64,000 nucleotides of DNA from Pollutimonas harenae (lineage in GTDB: Bacteria > Pseudomonadota > Gammaproteobacteria > Burkholderiales > Burkholderiaceae_B): positions 744,001-808,000 of the forward strand of contig NZ_SDQD01000001.1 of NCBI RefSeq assembly GCF_004153685.1, written 5' to 3'. The translations under genes and the position numbers were made by a program. The notes under the pieces are model-generated. The model did not search any database. It was not told the DNA's origin and saw only the letters and a list, made by a program, of their open reading frames with translations. Below are positions 18,510 through 27,645 of this stretch, piece after piece. The first letter of the stretch is position 1. The number at the start of each line of letters is the position of its first letter.

Positions 18510-19706
18510 TTACTTCATGGGGCACTGTTGCGCGAAGTTGGCGCGAGTCTTGATGACGATGGGGTTTTTGGCCTGGAGCTCTGCACCATTGGCGCCCTCA
18601 ACGACATCGACGCGATAGAAGGGGGCGTCGGGGAACTGATTGGAATCGAATTTGAACGCACCGCGCACGGAATCAAAGTCGGCTGCTTTCAGTGCGGCCA
18701 GAACGGCTTCTTTGTCGTCGAGCTTGCCGTCGACCTTCTTAAGGGCTGAGGCAATCAGGTTGGCTGCATCGTAGGACTGAGCAGCATACATGGAAGGCTG
18801 TCGGTCATACGCTTTGACGAAGGCTTCGACAAATTGCTTGTTCTGGGCATTGTCGAGATTTGGCGCATAAGGGGCGCTGGTAATGGCACCCACGGCGAGC
18901 GATTTGAGTGCAGGCAACGTAGAGCCGTCGATGGTCGAAACCGAAATCAGCGGCAACTTGCCCAGCAAGCCGGCCTGGCGGTATTGTTTGACAAAGTTGA
19001 CCCCCATGCCGCCGGGATAGAAAACATAGACCGCGTCGGGTTCGGCAGCCTGCAATTGGGCTATTTCAGCGGAATAATCAGGCTGATTGACTTGGGTATA
19101 GACCTCGTCGATGACCTTGCCTGTGTAGTCGCGCTTGAAGCCTGAGACGGCGTCGCGGCCGGCCTGGTAATTGGCAGCCATGACATACATGTTTTTATAG
19201 CCCAGATCGCTGGCCAGTTGGCCGCCGGCCTCGTGCAGCATGTCGTTGTCCCAGGAGGTCGAGAAGAAGTAGGGTGAGCACTCCTTGCCTGCAATGGGGG
19301 CTGGTCCGGCGTTCGAGCCGATGAAGAATACTTTGGCGTCGGTGATGGGCTTGTGTATGGCCATCATGACATTCGAGAATGTCACACCGGTGATGATGTC
19401 GACTTTTTCGCTTTTGAGCAGCTTGGTGGCCGCTTGCACGCCGATGTCAGGTTTGAGCTGGTCATCTTCGCGGACGACTTCGACGGGTACTCCGCCAAGC
19501 TTGCCGTCTTTGATGGCCAGCATGAAGGCGTCGTATTGGTCCTGACCCAGGGCTCCGCCTGGTCCGGATAAGGTGCCGATAAAGCCAATTTTGACAGGCT
19601 CTTGAGCAAAGCTGGCTGTGGCACCCAGGATGCCGCATAGGGCGACAGCGGCCAGGCTGGGGCGCAGAAAGCGGCGGCGCCTTGCGGATGGGTTGGCAAG
19701 ATTCAT
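18510..19706 (-). CDS. livK: ABC transporter substrate-binding protein (LivK/HAAT family)
   Basis: A periplasmic binding protein of type I fold (Peripla_BP_6), 398 aa. The N-terminus has an arginine-rich segment ARRRRFLRPS followed by a hydrophobic stretch ending ASFA/QEP, consistent with a signal peptide. The mature part begins VKIGFIGTLSGPGGALGQDQ, typical for LivK-type proteins. The start 19706 has AGGAGA upstream. The ligand cannot be read from sequence. Because the CoA-dependent catabolic operon lies directly upstream on the same strand, an organic acid is a reasonable alternative to branched-chain amino acids. Confidence 0.92.
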   Translation of the reverse strand: MNLANPSARRRRFLRPSLAAVALCGILGATASFAQEPVKIGFIGTLSGPGGALGQDQYDAFMLAIKDGKLGGVPVEVVREDDQLKPDIGVQAATKLLKSEKVDIITGVTFSNVMMAIHKPITDAKVFFIGSNAGPAPIAGKECSPYFFSTSWDNDMLHEAGGQLASDLGYKNMYVMAANYQAGRDAVSGFKRDYTGKVIDEVYTQVNQPDYSAEIAQLQAAEPDAVYVFYPGGMGVNFVKQYRQAGLLGKLPLISVSTIDGSTLPALKSLAVGAITSAPYAPNLDNAQNKQFVEAFVKAYDRQPSMYAAQSYDAANLIASALKKVDGKLDDKEAVLAALKAADFDSVRGAFKFDSNQFPDAPFYRVDVVEGANGAELQAKNPIVIKTRANFAQQCPMK

Positions 19707-19886
19707 GGTGTCTCCTGATCGCATAGCTTTAGCGAAGATGTTGTTTTAGGTAGGCGTTGTAAAGTGGTGCTGCCATTGCCGCGCAGTTTAGTGCAGCAAT
19801 GGCGACAGCGTACCGTAAAAATACATTAGGCTTAAAGCTTTTTCTATCGGGAAATACCCAAGTAGCTCGAAAACAGCCCTTTTTTG

Positions 19887-20681
19887 CTAGAACTTGCCGG
19901 TCAGTCCGCCGTCGACGATAAGCTCGGTGCCGGTAATATACGATGCCTCGTCAGACGCCAGAAAGGCGATGGCGTTGGCAACTTCCCAGGGCGTCCCCAT
20001 GCGTTGCATGGGAACTTGCTGGTTGCGCTTATTGCGCACTTCGTCGGCATTGTTGTCTTTGGAAAAAGCCGAAGATACATTCTTCTGTATACGTGGCGTG
20101 TCGATCAGGCCCGGCACTACCGTGTTGGCGCGTATGCCGTCAGCGGCGTATTCATGCGCAATCATACGGGTAAATTGAATCAATGCGGCTTTGGTAACGC
20201 CATAGGCAAGATGCGGGTAGCCCAGGTAGCGTATGCCGGCAACCGATGAAATGGTGACGATGCTTCCGCCGCCGCGCTGCACCATGCCAGGAATAACCAG
20301 TTTGGCCGCCGTCAGCAGGCTTTGCACATTGACCTGGTAGATGCGATCGAGATCGGAGGTCTGCGTTTCGGTAACGCCTCCTATCTTGCCGATACCGGCA
20401 TTGGCAACGTAGACGTCTATACCACCGAACTCATGGTTGGCCAGCGCAATCGCCTGTTCCACCGCCGTCGGGTCGGTCACGTCGGCCTGCACCGCCAGCG
20501 CCTTGCCGCCCAATTTGAGTACCTCTTGGGCCGCGTCTTGCGCAGCATCGAGGCTGGCGTCGAGCGCAACGATAATGGCGCCGTGCCGGGCCAGCGTGAC
20601 ACAACTGGCCTTTCCTATGCTCCAGCCCGGTGCGCTGCTGCCAGCGCCTGCCATGAGCACTACTTTATTCTCAAGTTTCAT
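19887..20681 (-). CDS. Short-chain dehydrogenase/reductase (SDR), first
   Basis: A 264-aa NAD(P)-dependent classical SDR. The cofactor loop is the extended form GAGSSAPGWSIGKA, the structural motif is NAG (VANAGIGK), the catalytic Ser is in VTISSVAG and the active-site Tyr/Lys are in YGVTK. The start at 20681 gives MKLENKVVLMAGAG, right for the Rossmann fold; the further upstream open frame overlaps the neighbouring SDR. It is the last gene of the Bug-ligase-lyase-SDR-SDR operon, so probably oxidises a hydroxyacyl intermediate. The substrate is unknown. Confidence 0.88.
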   Translation of the reverse strand: MKLENKVVLMAGAGSSAPGWSIGKASCVTLARHGAIIVALDASLDAAQDAAQEVLKLGGKALAVQADVTDPTAVEQAIALANHEFGGIDVYVANAGIGKIGGVTETQTSDLDRIYQVNVQSLLTAAKLVIPGMVQRGGGSIVTISSVAGIRYLGYPHLAYGVTKAALIQFTRMIAHEYAADGIRANTVVPGLIDTPRIQKNVSSAFSKDNNADEVRNKRNQQVPMQRMGTPWEVANAIAFLASDEASYITGTELIVDGGLTGKF

Positions 20682-20704
20682 GGATGGTTTGATTAGAGAA
20701 GGGG

Positions 20705-21430
20705 TTAGGCCGCCGTGCCCAGGCCCACAGTCATGCCGCCGCACACATACAGTACCTGGCCTGTGATGAAGCCGGCCCGGTTATCCAGGAAGAACTGCAC
20801 GGCGTGAGCCACTTCCGACGGTTCACCCAGGCGCTGCACGGGAATAGTCTTCAGAATGCGTTCTGTCTGGGGCGAGCCGGCCGGATTGACCGATGTGAAC
20901 AACTCGGTGGCGATTGGGCCGGGGCCTATGGCATTGACGGTAATGCCGCTGTGGGCCAGCTCGAGTGCCCAGGTCCGGGTCATGCCCAGTAGTCCGGCCT
21001 TGGAGGCCGCATAGGCGGTGCGCCTCTCCTTGCCCAAGGCGGCCCGGCTGCTGATGTTGACGATACGGCCGAATTTTTTGGCGCGCATGGCTGGCAGAAA
21101 TTGCTGGGTGATCAGGATGGGTGCTTCGATATTGAGCTTTGCCACCGTCCGAACATCGTCGATGGTGGTGCTTTCCAGTAAGTCCGGCTTGACCATGCCG
21201 GCGTTATTGACGACGCGCAGGATCTCGTACTCCTGGGCCAACTGGGCCAAGAGTTGTTTCAGGGCATCAGTATCGAGCAAATCGACAGGAATGTGGTGCT
21301 CATTGGCCGACGGTGCGGCGGGCGCTTGCCGGTCGAGGTTGAGGGTGTGAAAACCCTCTGCCGACAGCCGCTCGATAATGGCTTTGCCAATGCCGCTGGA
21401 GCCGCCAGTAACCAGAATATGTTGCTTCAT
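20705..21430 (-). CDS. Short-chain dehydrogenase/reductase (SDR), second
   Basis: A 241-aa classical SDR with the cofactor motif TGGSSGIGKA, NNAG, catalytic Ser in VNISSRAA and YAASK. It resembles FabG-type 3-oxoacyl reductases and related dehydrogenases. Its stop is 23 bases from the next SDR gene. Two different SDRs in one operon suggest two successive redox steps or two stereoisomers. Confidence 0.9.
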   Translation of the reverse strand: MKQHILVTGGSSGIGKAIIERLSAEGFHTLNLDRQAPAAPSANEHHIPVDLLDTDALKQLLAQLAQEYEILRVVNNAGMVKPDLLESTTIDDVRTVAKLNIEAPILITQQFLPAMRAKKFGRIVNISSRAALGKERRTAYAASKAGLLGMTRTWALELAHSGITVNAIGPGPIATELFTSVNPAGSPQTERILKTIPVQRLGEPSEVAHAVQFFLDNRAGFITGQVLYVCGGMTVGLGTAA

Positions 21431-21460
21431 AGCCTTTCCGTTTGTAGATGGAAATATAGT

Positions 21461-22231
21461 TTAGTCGGTACTTTTCTTGACGTACGGTACGGCGTGATCA
21501 ATGGTTTCCCAGATGAAACGGCCGGTGGGTACCCGCTGTTCTTCTGCGATATGCGACACCAGTCCCGCCGCACGTGAAATCACGGCAAACCCGCGCATCA
21601 GCTGTGTGGGAATACCGATTTCGCCGAGCAATGCGGCCACTGCGCCCGTGGCATTGATCGTAATATGCTTGCCATAGACCGAGTCAACAGCCTTGCTGAG
21701 TGCCAGCAAAGCGTTAACGTGGTCTTGTGCCAGCTCAGTTTCTTTCTGTGCCAGTTCGATCAGCTTGATGGAGCGCGGATCGTCGGGCTTGTGCAGGTGG
21801 TGCCCAAAGCCGGGCAGGTGCTGTCTGGAGGACTTGTATTGCTGGGCCAGTTCAAGCGCGGCCTGTTCCAGGTTGTCTGACTTCAGCAATTGGGCCAGTA
21901 GCCCGGAGCAGTTTTCCATGGTGCCTACAAACTGGCTGCCAACAGCCAATATGCCGGCCGATACCGCACCCTGCAGGTTTTCGGGTGCACTCATGTAGAT
22001 CAATCGGGTAGCAATCGCGCTGGGGGTCAGGCCATGCTCCATAAGGGTAATCAGGACAGCATCGATGATGCGCAGATCGACCGGACGTGGACGACGGCCC
22101 ATGATCTGGGTAAACATGACGTCGGTGAAAGTGCGCTCTCCGATGAGCTCATTGACAAGATCCTTGTCGCGATAGCTCATGCCGGTCAGGCTGTGTGTGC
22201 AGAGTTCGGTCGTGGGTGTGTTGTTGGCCAT
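21461..22231 (-). CDS. Citryl-CoA lyase/citrate synthase-like protein
   Basis: A 256-aa protein of the citrate synthase superfamily, much shorter than citrate synthase (about 430 aa) and matching the stand-alone citryl-CoA lyase group. The histidine-rich motif LPGFGHHLHKPDDPR corresponds to the second catalytic histidine region. The segment HITINATGAVAALLGEIGIP aligns with the place where many relatives have N-x-D, but here reads NAT, so the usual catalytic Asp seems absent. Operon context with an acyl-CoA synthetase and two SDRs suggests cleavage or condensation of an acyl-CoA derived from an imported acid. The precise reaction is not determined. Confidence 0.75.
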   Translation of the reverse strand: MANNTPTTELCTHSLTGMSYRDKDLVNELIGERTFTDVMFTQIMGRRPRPVDLRIIDAVLITLMEHGLTPSAIATRLIYMSAPENLQGAVSAGILAVGSQFVGTMENCSGLLAQLLKSDNLEQAALELAQQYKSSRQHLPGFGHHLHKPDDPRSIKLIELAQKETELAQDHVNALLALSKAVDSVYGKHITINATGAVAALLGEIGIPTQLMRGFAVISRAAGLVSHIAEEQRVPTGRFIWETIDHAVPYVKKSTD

Positions 22232-22252
22232 GGTAGCTTCGTTCGTATGGGT

Positions 22253-23776
22253 TTAATTTGTGGCGCCGGCAGGGGCTGTGACGGACTGTGCGCTCTGTGT
22301 CTTGCCGACCTGGTCCTTGATGGCGGTTTTCAGGACCTTACCCACGGATGAGCGTGGCAGGCTGTCATAAAAATGAATATGCTTGGGCGTGAGGACGGGC
22401 CCAAGTTTTTCCCGAACGAAGGATTTGAGTTCGTCTTCGCTCACTGACCGTGAAGCCTTCAGCTCAATGGCGGCATTGACGGTTTCGCCCCACTTTTCAT
22501 CAGTAACGCCGAATACGGCAGCTTCATGCACTGCCGGGTGTAGCGATAGGGTGTTTTCGACATCAATGGGGTAAACATTGAAGCCTCCGGTAATAATCAC
22601 TTCACGCAGCCGATCCTTGATATACAAAAAGCCTTGTTCGTCCAGGTAGCCCACATCACCGGTGTGCAGCCAGCCATTCTTGACGGTTTCCTGGGTTTTT
22701 TCGGGAAGCTGCCAGTAACCCGCCATGACCAGGTCACCCTTGATGACGATTTCGCCTTTTTCGCCAGGAGGTAATAACTGGCCGTCGGGCGACATGACGC
22801 CTACCTCGGAAAGCCAGGTTGCCCTGCCGACTGATGAGCGGTAGTTGGGGTCGATCAGGTTTTCAGGCGTCAGCAGCGTGGCGATTTGCGGTGCTTCCGT
22901 CTGGCCATAGGTGGTTGCTACGACCGGCCCGAAGAAAGCCTGTGTATGTATGACTTTTTCTACTGGCATGGGCGCCCCGCCATAGATCAGTAGACGCAGG
23001 TCGGGGAAACTTGATGCGTCGAGGTCGTTGGCGGCCATGAGCTTGTAGATGAGCGTCGGCGGCATGAAGGTCATCGTGCCGCCTTGCTGTTTGAACGCAT
23101 GGGCAATGTCTTGTGCCGAGTTGGAGGCGCAGAGCAACAGGGTGCCGCCTTGTGCCAGCAAAGGCACAACATACGTGCCGGTGCCGTGACTGATGGGGGC
23201 GCAAATGACGAACTTGTCCTGATGCGTGATTTGCCAGCCGTGTATTTGATTGATAATGCCTGCCACCCAGGCACGATATGGCTGCATGACGCCTTTGGGG
23301 ATACCGGTCGTACCACCCGTGAACTTGATGGCCTGGGTGTCGTCCCGCGATAGTGCGTGGCGTACGGGCTGTTTGCCCTGGTGGGTGTTGATCAGTGCGG
23401 GAAACTGCTCGAACGGGATCTTCAGGCTTTGCTCGCCCTGAATCAGTGCATCGCCCGTCTCGTCCACCAGCAGCGCGGTGGGGGTGGTGGTGTCGAGAAT
23501 GCGGCGGATCTCGGACGAGGTGCTGCGATAGTTCAGGGGCACCCAGATTTTTCCTGCTGCAAGAATCGCCAGCATGCCAATGATGTAATTGGGCGAGTTG
23601 GCGGCGCATAATCCTACGCGCGACCCTGGTTCGGGGTCTTTTTCTTGCAAGGCAACCGCCAGTGCATTCACCGCTTTGAGCAGCTCGGCATAGCTGATGC
23701 GCTCTGTTGGGCTTTCTATGGCGCTACGGTCGGCGTGCAGTTGTGCTGCACGATAAAAAAAATCGATGGGGAACAT
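22253..23776 (-). CDS. Acyl-CoA synthetase (AMP-forming)
   Basis: A 507-aa ANL-superfamily ligase that activates a carboxylic acid to its CoA thioester via an acyl-adenylate. The AMP-binding motif is FTGGTTGIPKGVM, followed by TYGQTEAPQ, the GWLHTGDVGYLDEQGFLYIKDR region (split here by hinge residues) and the catalytic lysine in RSSVGKVLK. The substrate is not readable from sequence. Position between the Bug protein and the lyase suggests that the ligand of the Bug protein is its substrate. Confidence 0.9.
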   Translation of the reverse strand: MFPIDFFYRAAQLHADRSAIESPTERISYAELLKAVNALAVALQEKDPEPGSRVGLCAANSPNYIIGMLAILAAGKIWVPLNYRSTSSEIRRILDTTTPTALLVDETGDALIQGEQSLKIPFEQFPALINTHQGKQPVRHALSRDDTQAIKFTGGTTGIPKGVMQPYRAWVAGIINQIHGWQITHQDKFVICAPISHGTGTYVVPLLAQGGTLLLCASNSAQDIAHAFKQQGGTMTFMPPTLIYKLMAANDLDASSFPDLRLLIYGGAPMPVEKVIHTQAFFGPVVATTYGQTEAPQIATLLTPENLIDPNYRSSVGRATWLSEVGVMSPDGQLLPPGEKGEIVIKGDLVMAGYWQLPEKTQETVKNGWLHTGDVGYLDEQGFLYIKDRLREVIITGGFNVYPIDVENTLSLHPAVHEAAVFGVTDEKWGETVNAAIELKASRSVSEDELKSFVREKLGPVLTPKHIHFYDSLPRSSVGKVLKTAIKDQVGKTQSAQSVTAPAGATN

Positions 23777-23824
23777 GAAACTGGGTGCCCTTCTATTGTT
23801 GTTGATGTGTAATGAACCGTTGAT

Positions 23825-24817
23825 TTAGTTGGCCGAGAGATTGGCTTTTTCGACAACCAGTTTCCATTTATCAATTTCGGCTTGTGTGTATTGCTTGAGG
23901 CTGTCGGGCGAGTTGGGCTGCTCGGGGGCCGTGAAACCATTCTTGTCGTAGGCGGCCACGACTTCAGGTTTGGCCAGTGCTTTGTTCAAGGCTTCGTTCA
24001 GCCGCTTGATGACGGGCTCGGGCGTACCGGCCGGGGCATTCAGGCCGAACCATGATTGCACCACGAAGTCTTTTACCCCTTCCTCGGCGAAGGTAGGTGT
24101 ATCGGGCAGGGCCTTGACACGCTTGCTGGTGGTGGTGGCAATGGGTCGCAAGGTGCCGGCCTGGATATGCGGCAACGATGAAGGCAAGTTATCGAACATG
24201 GAATCAACCTGGCCGCCCAGCAGGTCGGTGACCGCAGGGCCGCTACCGCGATAAGGCACATGCAGAATATCGGTGCCGGTTTGAATCTTGAACAGCTCGC
24301 ACGACATATTGATGGACGAACCGATACCCGATGAGGCGCAGGTCAGCTTGCCGGGATTTTCCTTGGCATACTGAATGTAGTCTTGCACGGTTTTGAATGG
24401 CAGTTTGGGATTCACTACCAGCACATTGGGAATGGTGGCCATCAGGCCTATAGGCTCGAAATCTTTCACGAAATCGTAGCGCAGATCTTTATACAAGGAT
24501 CGGTTGATCGTGTTGGCGATGGTGCCTACATAAATGGTGTAGCCGTCATTCTTGGCTCGCGCCACATATTCGGCCCCGATATTGCTGTTTGCGCCTGCCT
24601 TGTTTTCGACGATGACTGTTTGCTTGAGTTCTTCTGTGAGTGACTTGGCGATAAGCCGGGCCAGGATATCGGTTGCGCCGCCGGCTGAGTAACCCACCAC
24701 CATGGTAATGGGCCGTGATGGGTAGTCGTCCTGGGCTGTTGCCAGCGTGCTGTTCAGCATCAGGGCGGGCAAAGTTGCCGCAAGCAGTGCGGCCTTGAAA
24801 AAACGTTTGGATTTCAT
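23825..24817 (-). CDS. Bug-family (TctC) solute-binding protein, catabolic operon
   Basis: A 330-aa periplasmic binding protein of the tripartite tricarboxylate transporter type. A signal peptide (MKSKRFFKAALLAATLPALM... ending ATAQ) precedes the mature start DDYPSRPITMVVGYSAGG, where PxGG-like loops bind the carboxylate. ENKAGANSNIGAEYVA and the central HVPYRGSGPAV are family motifs. No TctA/TctB genes accompany it, so it is an orphan binding protein that must share membrane subunits or act as a sensor. It is the first gene of the operon and diverges from the IclR gene. Confidence 0.92.
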   Translation of the reverse strand: MKSKRFFKAALLAATLPALMLNSTLATAQDDYPSRPITMVVGYSAGGATDILARLIAKSLTEELKQTVIVENKAGANSNIGAEYVARAKNDGYTIYVGTIANTINRSLYKDLRYDFVKDFEPIGLMATIPNVLVVNPKLPFKTVQDYIQYAKENPGKLTCASSGIGSSINMSCELFKIQTGTDILHVPYRGSGPAVTDLLGGQVDSMFDNLPSSLPHIQAGTLRPIATTTSKRVKALPDTPTFAEEGVKDFVVQSWFGLNAPAGTPEPVIKRLNEALNKALAKPEVVAAYDKNGFTAPEQPNSPDSLKQYTQAEIDKWKLVVEKANLSAN

Positions 24818-24877
24818 AAAGTCTCCGTTTGTCTATAATTTGAACGAAATGTGCATTACATTGGCAAAATATAGACA

Positions 24878-24889
24878 ATTTCATGAAAT
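24878..24889. promoter_or_regulatory. Palindrome in the bug/iclR divergent promoter region
   Basis: ATTTCATGAAAT is a perfect 12-bp palindrome centred 42 bases from the IclR start, in an AT-rich divergent promoter. IclR proteins bind short palindromes of this size, so it is a plausible operator. Binding itself is inference. Confidence 0.4.
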
Positions 24890-24933
24890 ATACAATTCAT
24901 GTTGTTCAAAATATGGACAAATAGGTGGCAATG

Positions 24934-25677
24934 ATGGCAACTGGCGACTCAGGACCAAAAACATTCCGGCGAGGGCTACAGATCCTGGAAGCGCTATGGG
25001 CTGCGGGTGATGAAGGCCTTAGAATTACCGATATTGCCGCGCTGACGGGAATACAGCGCACAACGGTTTATCGTTTCCTGAGTGTGCTGGTCGAGCAGGG
25101 CTATGCGCTGCCTGCAGCCGATGATCGAGTATTTGTTTTTAATTATGCACACTTCGTTGGCAACCCCAACACGGCCTACAGTGTCGATCGCCTCAAGCCG
25201 GTAGTGGCGCGCATCAGTGCACAAACAGGAGATTCCTGCTTTCTGGTGCGGCGCGAAGGCGCGGATTCCTTGTGTGTACACCGTGAAGTGGGTTCTTACC
25301 CATTGCAGGTGCTGGCAGTCACCATAGGGCATACGCAGCCGCTGGGGGTGGGTGCTGCGGGGCTCGCCTTATTGGCCAATTTGCCTGGGGACGACATCCG
25401 CCAGATACTGGTTGCCAATAAGAACATACTGCCCAAGTTCGGAGGCATGACGTGTCAGCAAATGGAGAAACTGATCGAATCTACCCTGGAGCGTGGTTGG
25501 TCGGCGGTAGGCAATGCCGCAGTACCCGGTGTGCTGGGGGTAGGCGTTCCCATATTGCACCGGTCCGGCCATGCGATATTTGCCATCAGTGTCTCGAGTG
25601 TCATGGACAGAATGCCCCTGAAGCGGCAAAGATCAATTGTTGAGCTGATAAAAAAAGAGTTGGCGTCGGTGGTGTAA
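24934..25677 (+). CDS. IclR family transcriptional regulator
   Basis: A 247-aa regulator with the N-terminal winged helix (FRRGLQILEALW ... ITDIAALTGIQRTTVYRFLSVL, about residues 9-50) and the C-terminal IclR effector domain (VARISAQTGDSCFLVRREG and GVLGVGVPILHRSG). The ATG at 24934 is chosen because AGGTGG ends five bases before it; ATG at 24931 and GTG at 24925 are in frame too. It is transcribed divergently from the Bug-ligase-lyase-SDR operon, so it most likely controls that operon in response to an acid or CoA intermediate. Confidence 0.92.
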   Translation: MATGDSGPKTFRRGLQILEALWAAGDEGLRITDIAALTGIQRTTVYRFLSVLVEQGYALPAADDRVFVFNYAHFVGNPNTAYSVDRLKPVVARISAQTGDSCFLVRREGADSLCVHREVGSYPLQVLAVTIGHTQPLGVGAAGLALLANLPGDDIRQILVANKNILPKFGGMTCQQMEKLIESTLERGWSAVGNAAVPGVLGVGVPILHRSGHAIFAISVSSVMDRMPLKRQRSIVELIKKELASVV

Positions 25678-25727
25678 GCCAGCGAGCATTATTTAGTCTT
25701 CTGATGGTCCGGAACCTCGTGGCTTCA

Positions 25728-25772
25728 TAAAAAACACCCCAAAGGTTGGATTGGTGTCCAATTTTTGGGGTG
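25728..25772 (-). terminator. Intrinsic terminator of the rpmH-rnpA-yidD-yidC transcript
   Basis: On the minus strand downstream of yidC, a stem CACCCCAAA/TTTGGGGTG (25735-25743 with 25764-25772) is followed by a run of six T. It is a clear rho-independent terminator and separates yidC from the convergent IclR gene. Confidence 0.8.
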
Positions 25773-25821
25773 CAGTTCAAAGACGGAAGCCTTGCGGGGT
25801 GTCTTTAGTATGTAAGCGTCA

Positions 25822-27522
25822 TCAGCGTTTGGCTGCGGCGGTTTCCTTGTCGAGCCTATGCATGATGTAGCGCTGCTGGGCAATAGACACGGCGTTGTTG
25901 ACGCACCAGTAAAGCACCAGGCCGGCAGGGAAGAAGAACATCATGCCGCCAAATACCAGGGGCATGATCATCATGATCTTGGCCTGGGTAGGATCGGGTG
26001 GCGTGGGATTCAGTTTGATCTGCAGGAACATGGTGGCCATCATGAAGGCCGGCAAAATAAACCACGGATCACGTACCGAGAGATCCTGAATCCAGAGTAT
26101 CCAGGGGGCGCCGCGCATTTCCACGCTACCCAACAACACCCAGTACAGTGAAATGAAGACCGGAATTTGAACCACCATGGGCAGGCAGCCACCCAAGGGA
26201 TTGATTTTCTCGGTGCGATACATTTCCATCATTGCCGAGTTTAGTTTGGCCTTGTCATCGCCAAACTTTTCACGCAGGGCTTGCAGCCGTGGCGTGACCT
26301 GTTTCATTTTGGCCATCGAGCGATAGCTGGCCGCCGACAGCGGGTAGAACACCAGCTTGATCAGCAGCGTCAGTGCGACGATGGTCCAGCCCCAGTTGCC
26401 CAGCAGAGCGTGCAACCAGGTCATGATCTTGAACAGTGGCTTGGCAATAATGGTGAGCCAGCCGTAATCAACGACGAGCTCAAGCCCGGGAGCCAGTTCG
26501 CCCATGGCCTTCTGGTCTTGCGGGCCTACCCATAGGTGCGCGGGTACGCTGACATGTTCGCCCGCCTGTATGGTGCCGGCGCTTTCAATACTGCGTATGG
26601 CATAGAGATTGTTGGACAGGCTCAAGGCTTCGTTATGGCGTACTGTGCCCTGGGCAGGCACCCAGGCCGATGCAAAATAGTGCTGCACCATACCTATCCA
26701 GCCATTATCAGCTTGCTGGGTGTAGCTGGCCTTACCCTTGTCAATATCCGAGAAGGTGATCTTCTGGAATTTGTCGTCGGTCGAGTACAAGGCGGGGCCG
26801 GTAAAGGTGCTGTAGAACGAAGACGTATCGGATGGGTCATTGCCATCACGTACCAACTGCAAATACAGCGAGGGTGTAATGGGCTCTGTACCCAGGTTGT
26901 AGATATCGTGCTTGACGTCAATGTCGTAGCGGCTCTTGTGCAGGGTGTAGGTCTTGACTACCTTGACGCTATCGGCCTGAGCTTCGAAGACGACGTCCAG
27001 CGTATCGCCAGTGAGATTGGTTTCTGACGAAACCAGCTTGAAAGGCGTCAAGTGGGTGGGGTAGCTCTGCCCGCTGGGTGCACCGATGACGCCGGTTTGT
27101 GCCAGATAGGTAGACGTGCTGGAGTTATCGAGCAGGATCATGGGTTGATCCTTGCTGCCCGGTGCAGTGTACTTGACCAGTTCGGCCTTGACCAACTGGG
27201 CACCCATCGTGTCGAAAGTCAGGTCGTAGACATCGGTGGTCACGTTGACCTTCTGTGATGTCGCAAGCTGCTCGGGTGTGCTGTCGGACGGTACGGTTTC
27301 GTTGCCGGATGGTGCTGCGGCCGCTGTGCTGGGAGCGGCGTTGGGAACGCTGGCGTCGGCAGCGGGGGCGGGCGCCGGTGTTGGCGCCTCGGCTGTTTGC
27401 GTGGCGGTTGAGCCAGAGCCTCCAAACAAGGACGGCTTGCCGTTATGCACTTGCCAGTTATTCCATAGCAGCAAGAGCGAAAGAGAGAAAATCATCCAGA
27501 GGACGGTGCGTCGGATATCCAT
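25822..27522 (-). CDS. yidC: Membrane protein insertase YidC
   Basis: YidC inserts and folds inner-membrane proteins, alone or with SecYEG. The 566-aa protein begins MDIRRTVLWMIFSLSLLLLW (first membrane segment), has a low-complexity Ala/Pro/Thr linker (about residues 30-80), the periplasmic beta-sandwich P1 domain, and the conserved five-helix core with NPLGGCLPMVVQIPVFISLY and FPAGLVLYWCVNN. The start at 27522 matches the family; upstream in-frame codons are non-conserved. The gene lies downstream of rnpA-yidD as usual. Confidence 0.98.
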   Translation of the reverse strand: MDIRRTVLWMIFSLSLLLLWNNWQVHNGKPSLFGGSGSTATQTAEAPTPAPAPAADASVPNAAPSTAAAAPSGNETVPSDSTPEQLATSQKVNVTTDVYDLTFDTMGAQLVKAELVKYTAPGSKDQPMILLDNSSTSTYLAQTGVIGAPSGQSYPTHLTPFKLVSSETNLTGDTLDVVFEAQADSVKVVKTYTLHKSRYDIDVKHDIYNLGTEPITPSLYLQLVRDGNDPSDTSSFYSTFTGPALYSTDDKFQKITFSDIDKGKASYTQQADNGWIGMVQHYFASAWVPAQGTVRHNEALSLSNNLYAIRSIESAGTIQAGEHVSVPAHLWVGPQDQKAMGELAPGLELVVDYGWLTIIAKPLFKIMTWLHALLGNWGWTIVALTLLIKLVFYPLSAASYRSMAKMKQVTPRLQALREKFGDDKAKLNSAMMEMYRTEKINPLGGCLPMVVQIPVFISLYWVLLGSVEMRGAPWILWIQDLSVRDPWFILPAFMMATMFLQIKLNPTPPDPTQAKIMMIMPLVFGGMMFFFPAGLVLYWCVNNAVSIAQQRYIMHRLDKETAAAKR

Positions 27523-27645
27523 AGCGCCTGTTTTTGAGTTAAAGCGGAGCAAAAGCCCAACAGTTTAACGTAGCCCAGCTGAACGTCAGATGAGCGTGAA
27601 TGGGTACAAAAGAGCAACCCCGAACTTGTACACGCTTTCGGCAAT

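Noticed and set aside
19772-19803. GCCATTGC/GCAATGGC inverted repeat as terminator upstream of livK
   Set aside because: Loop is long, no T-run follows, and it could equally be chance; not listed as a feature.
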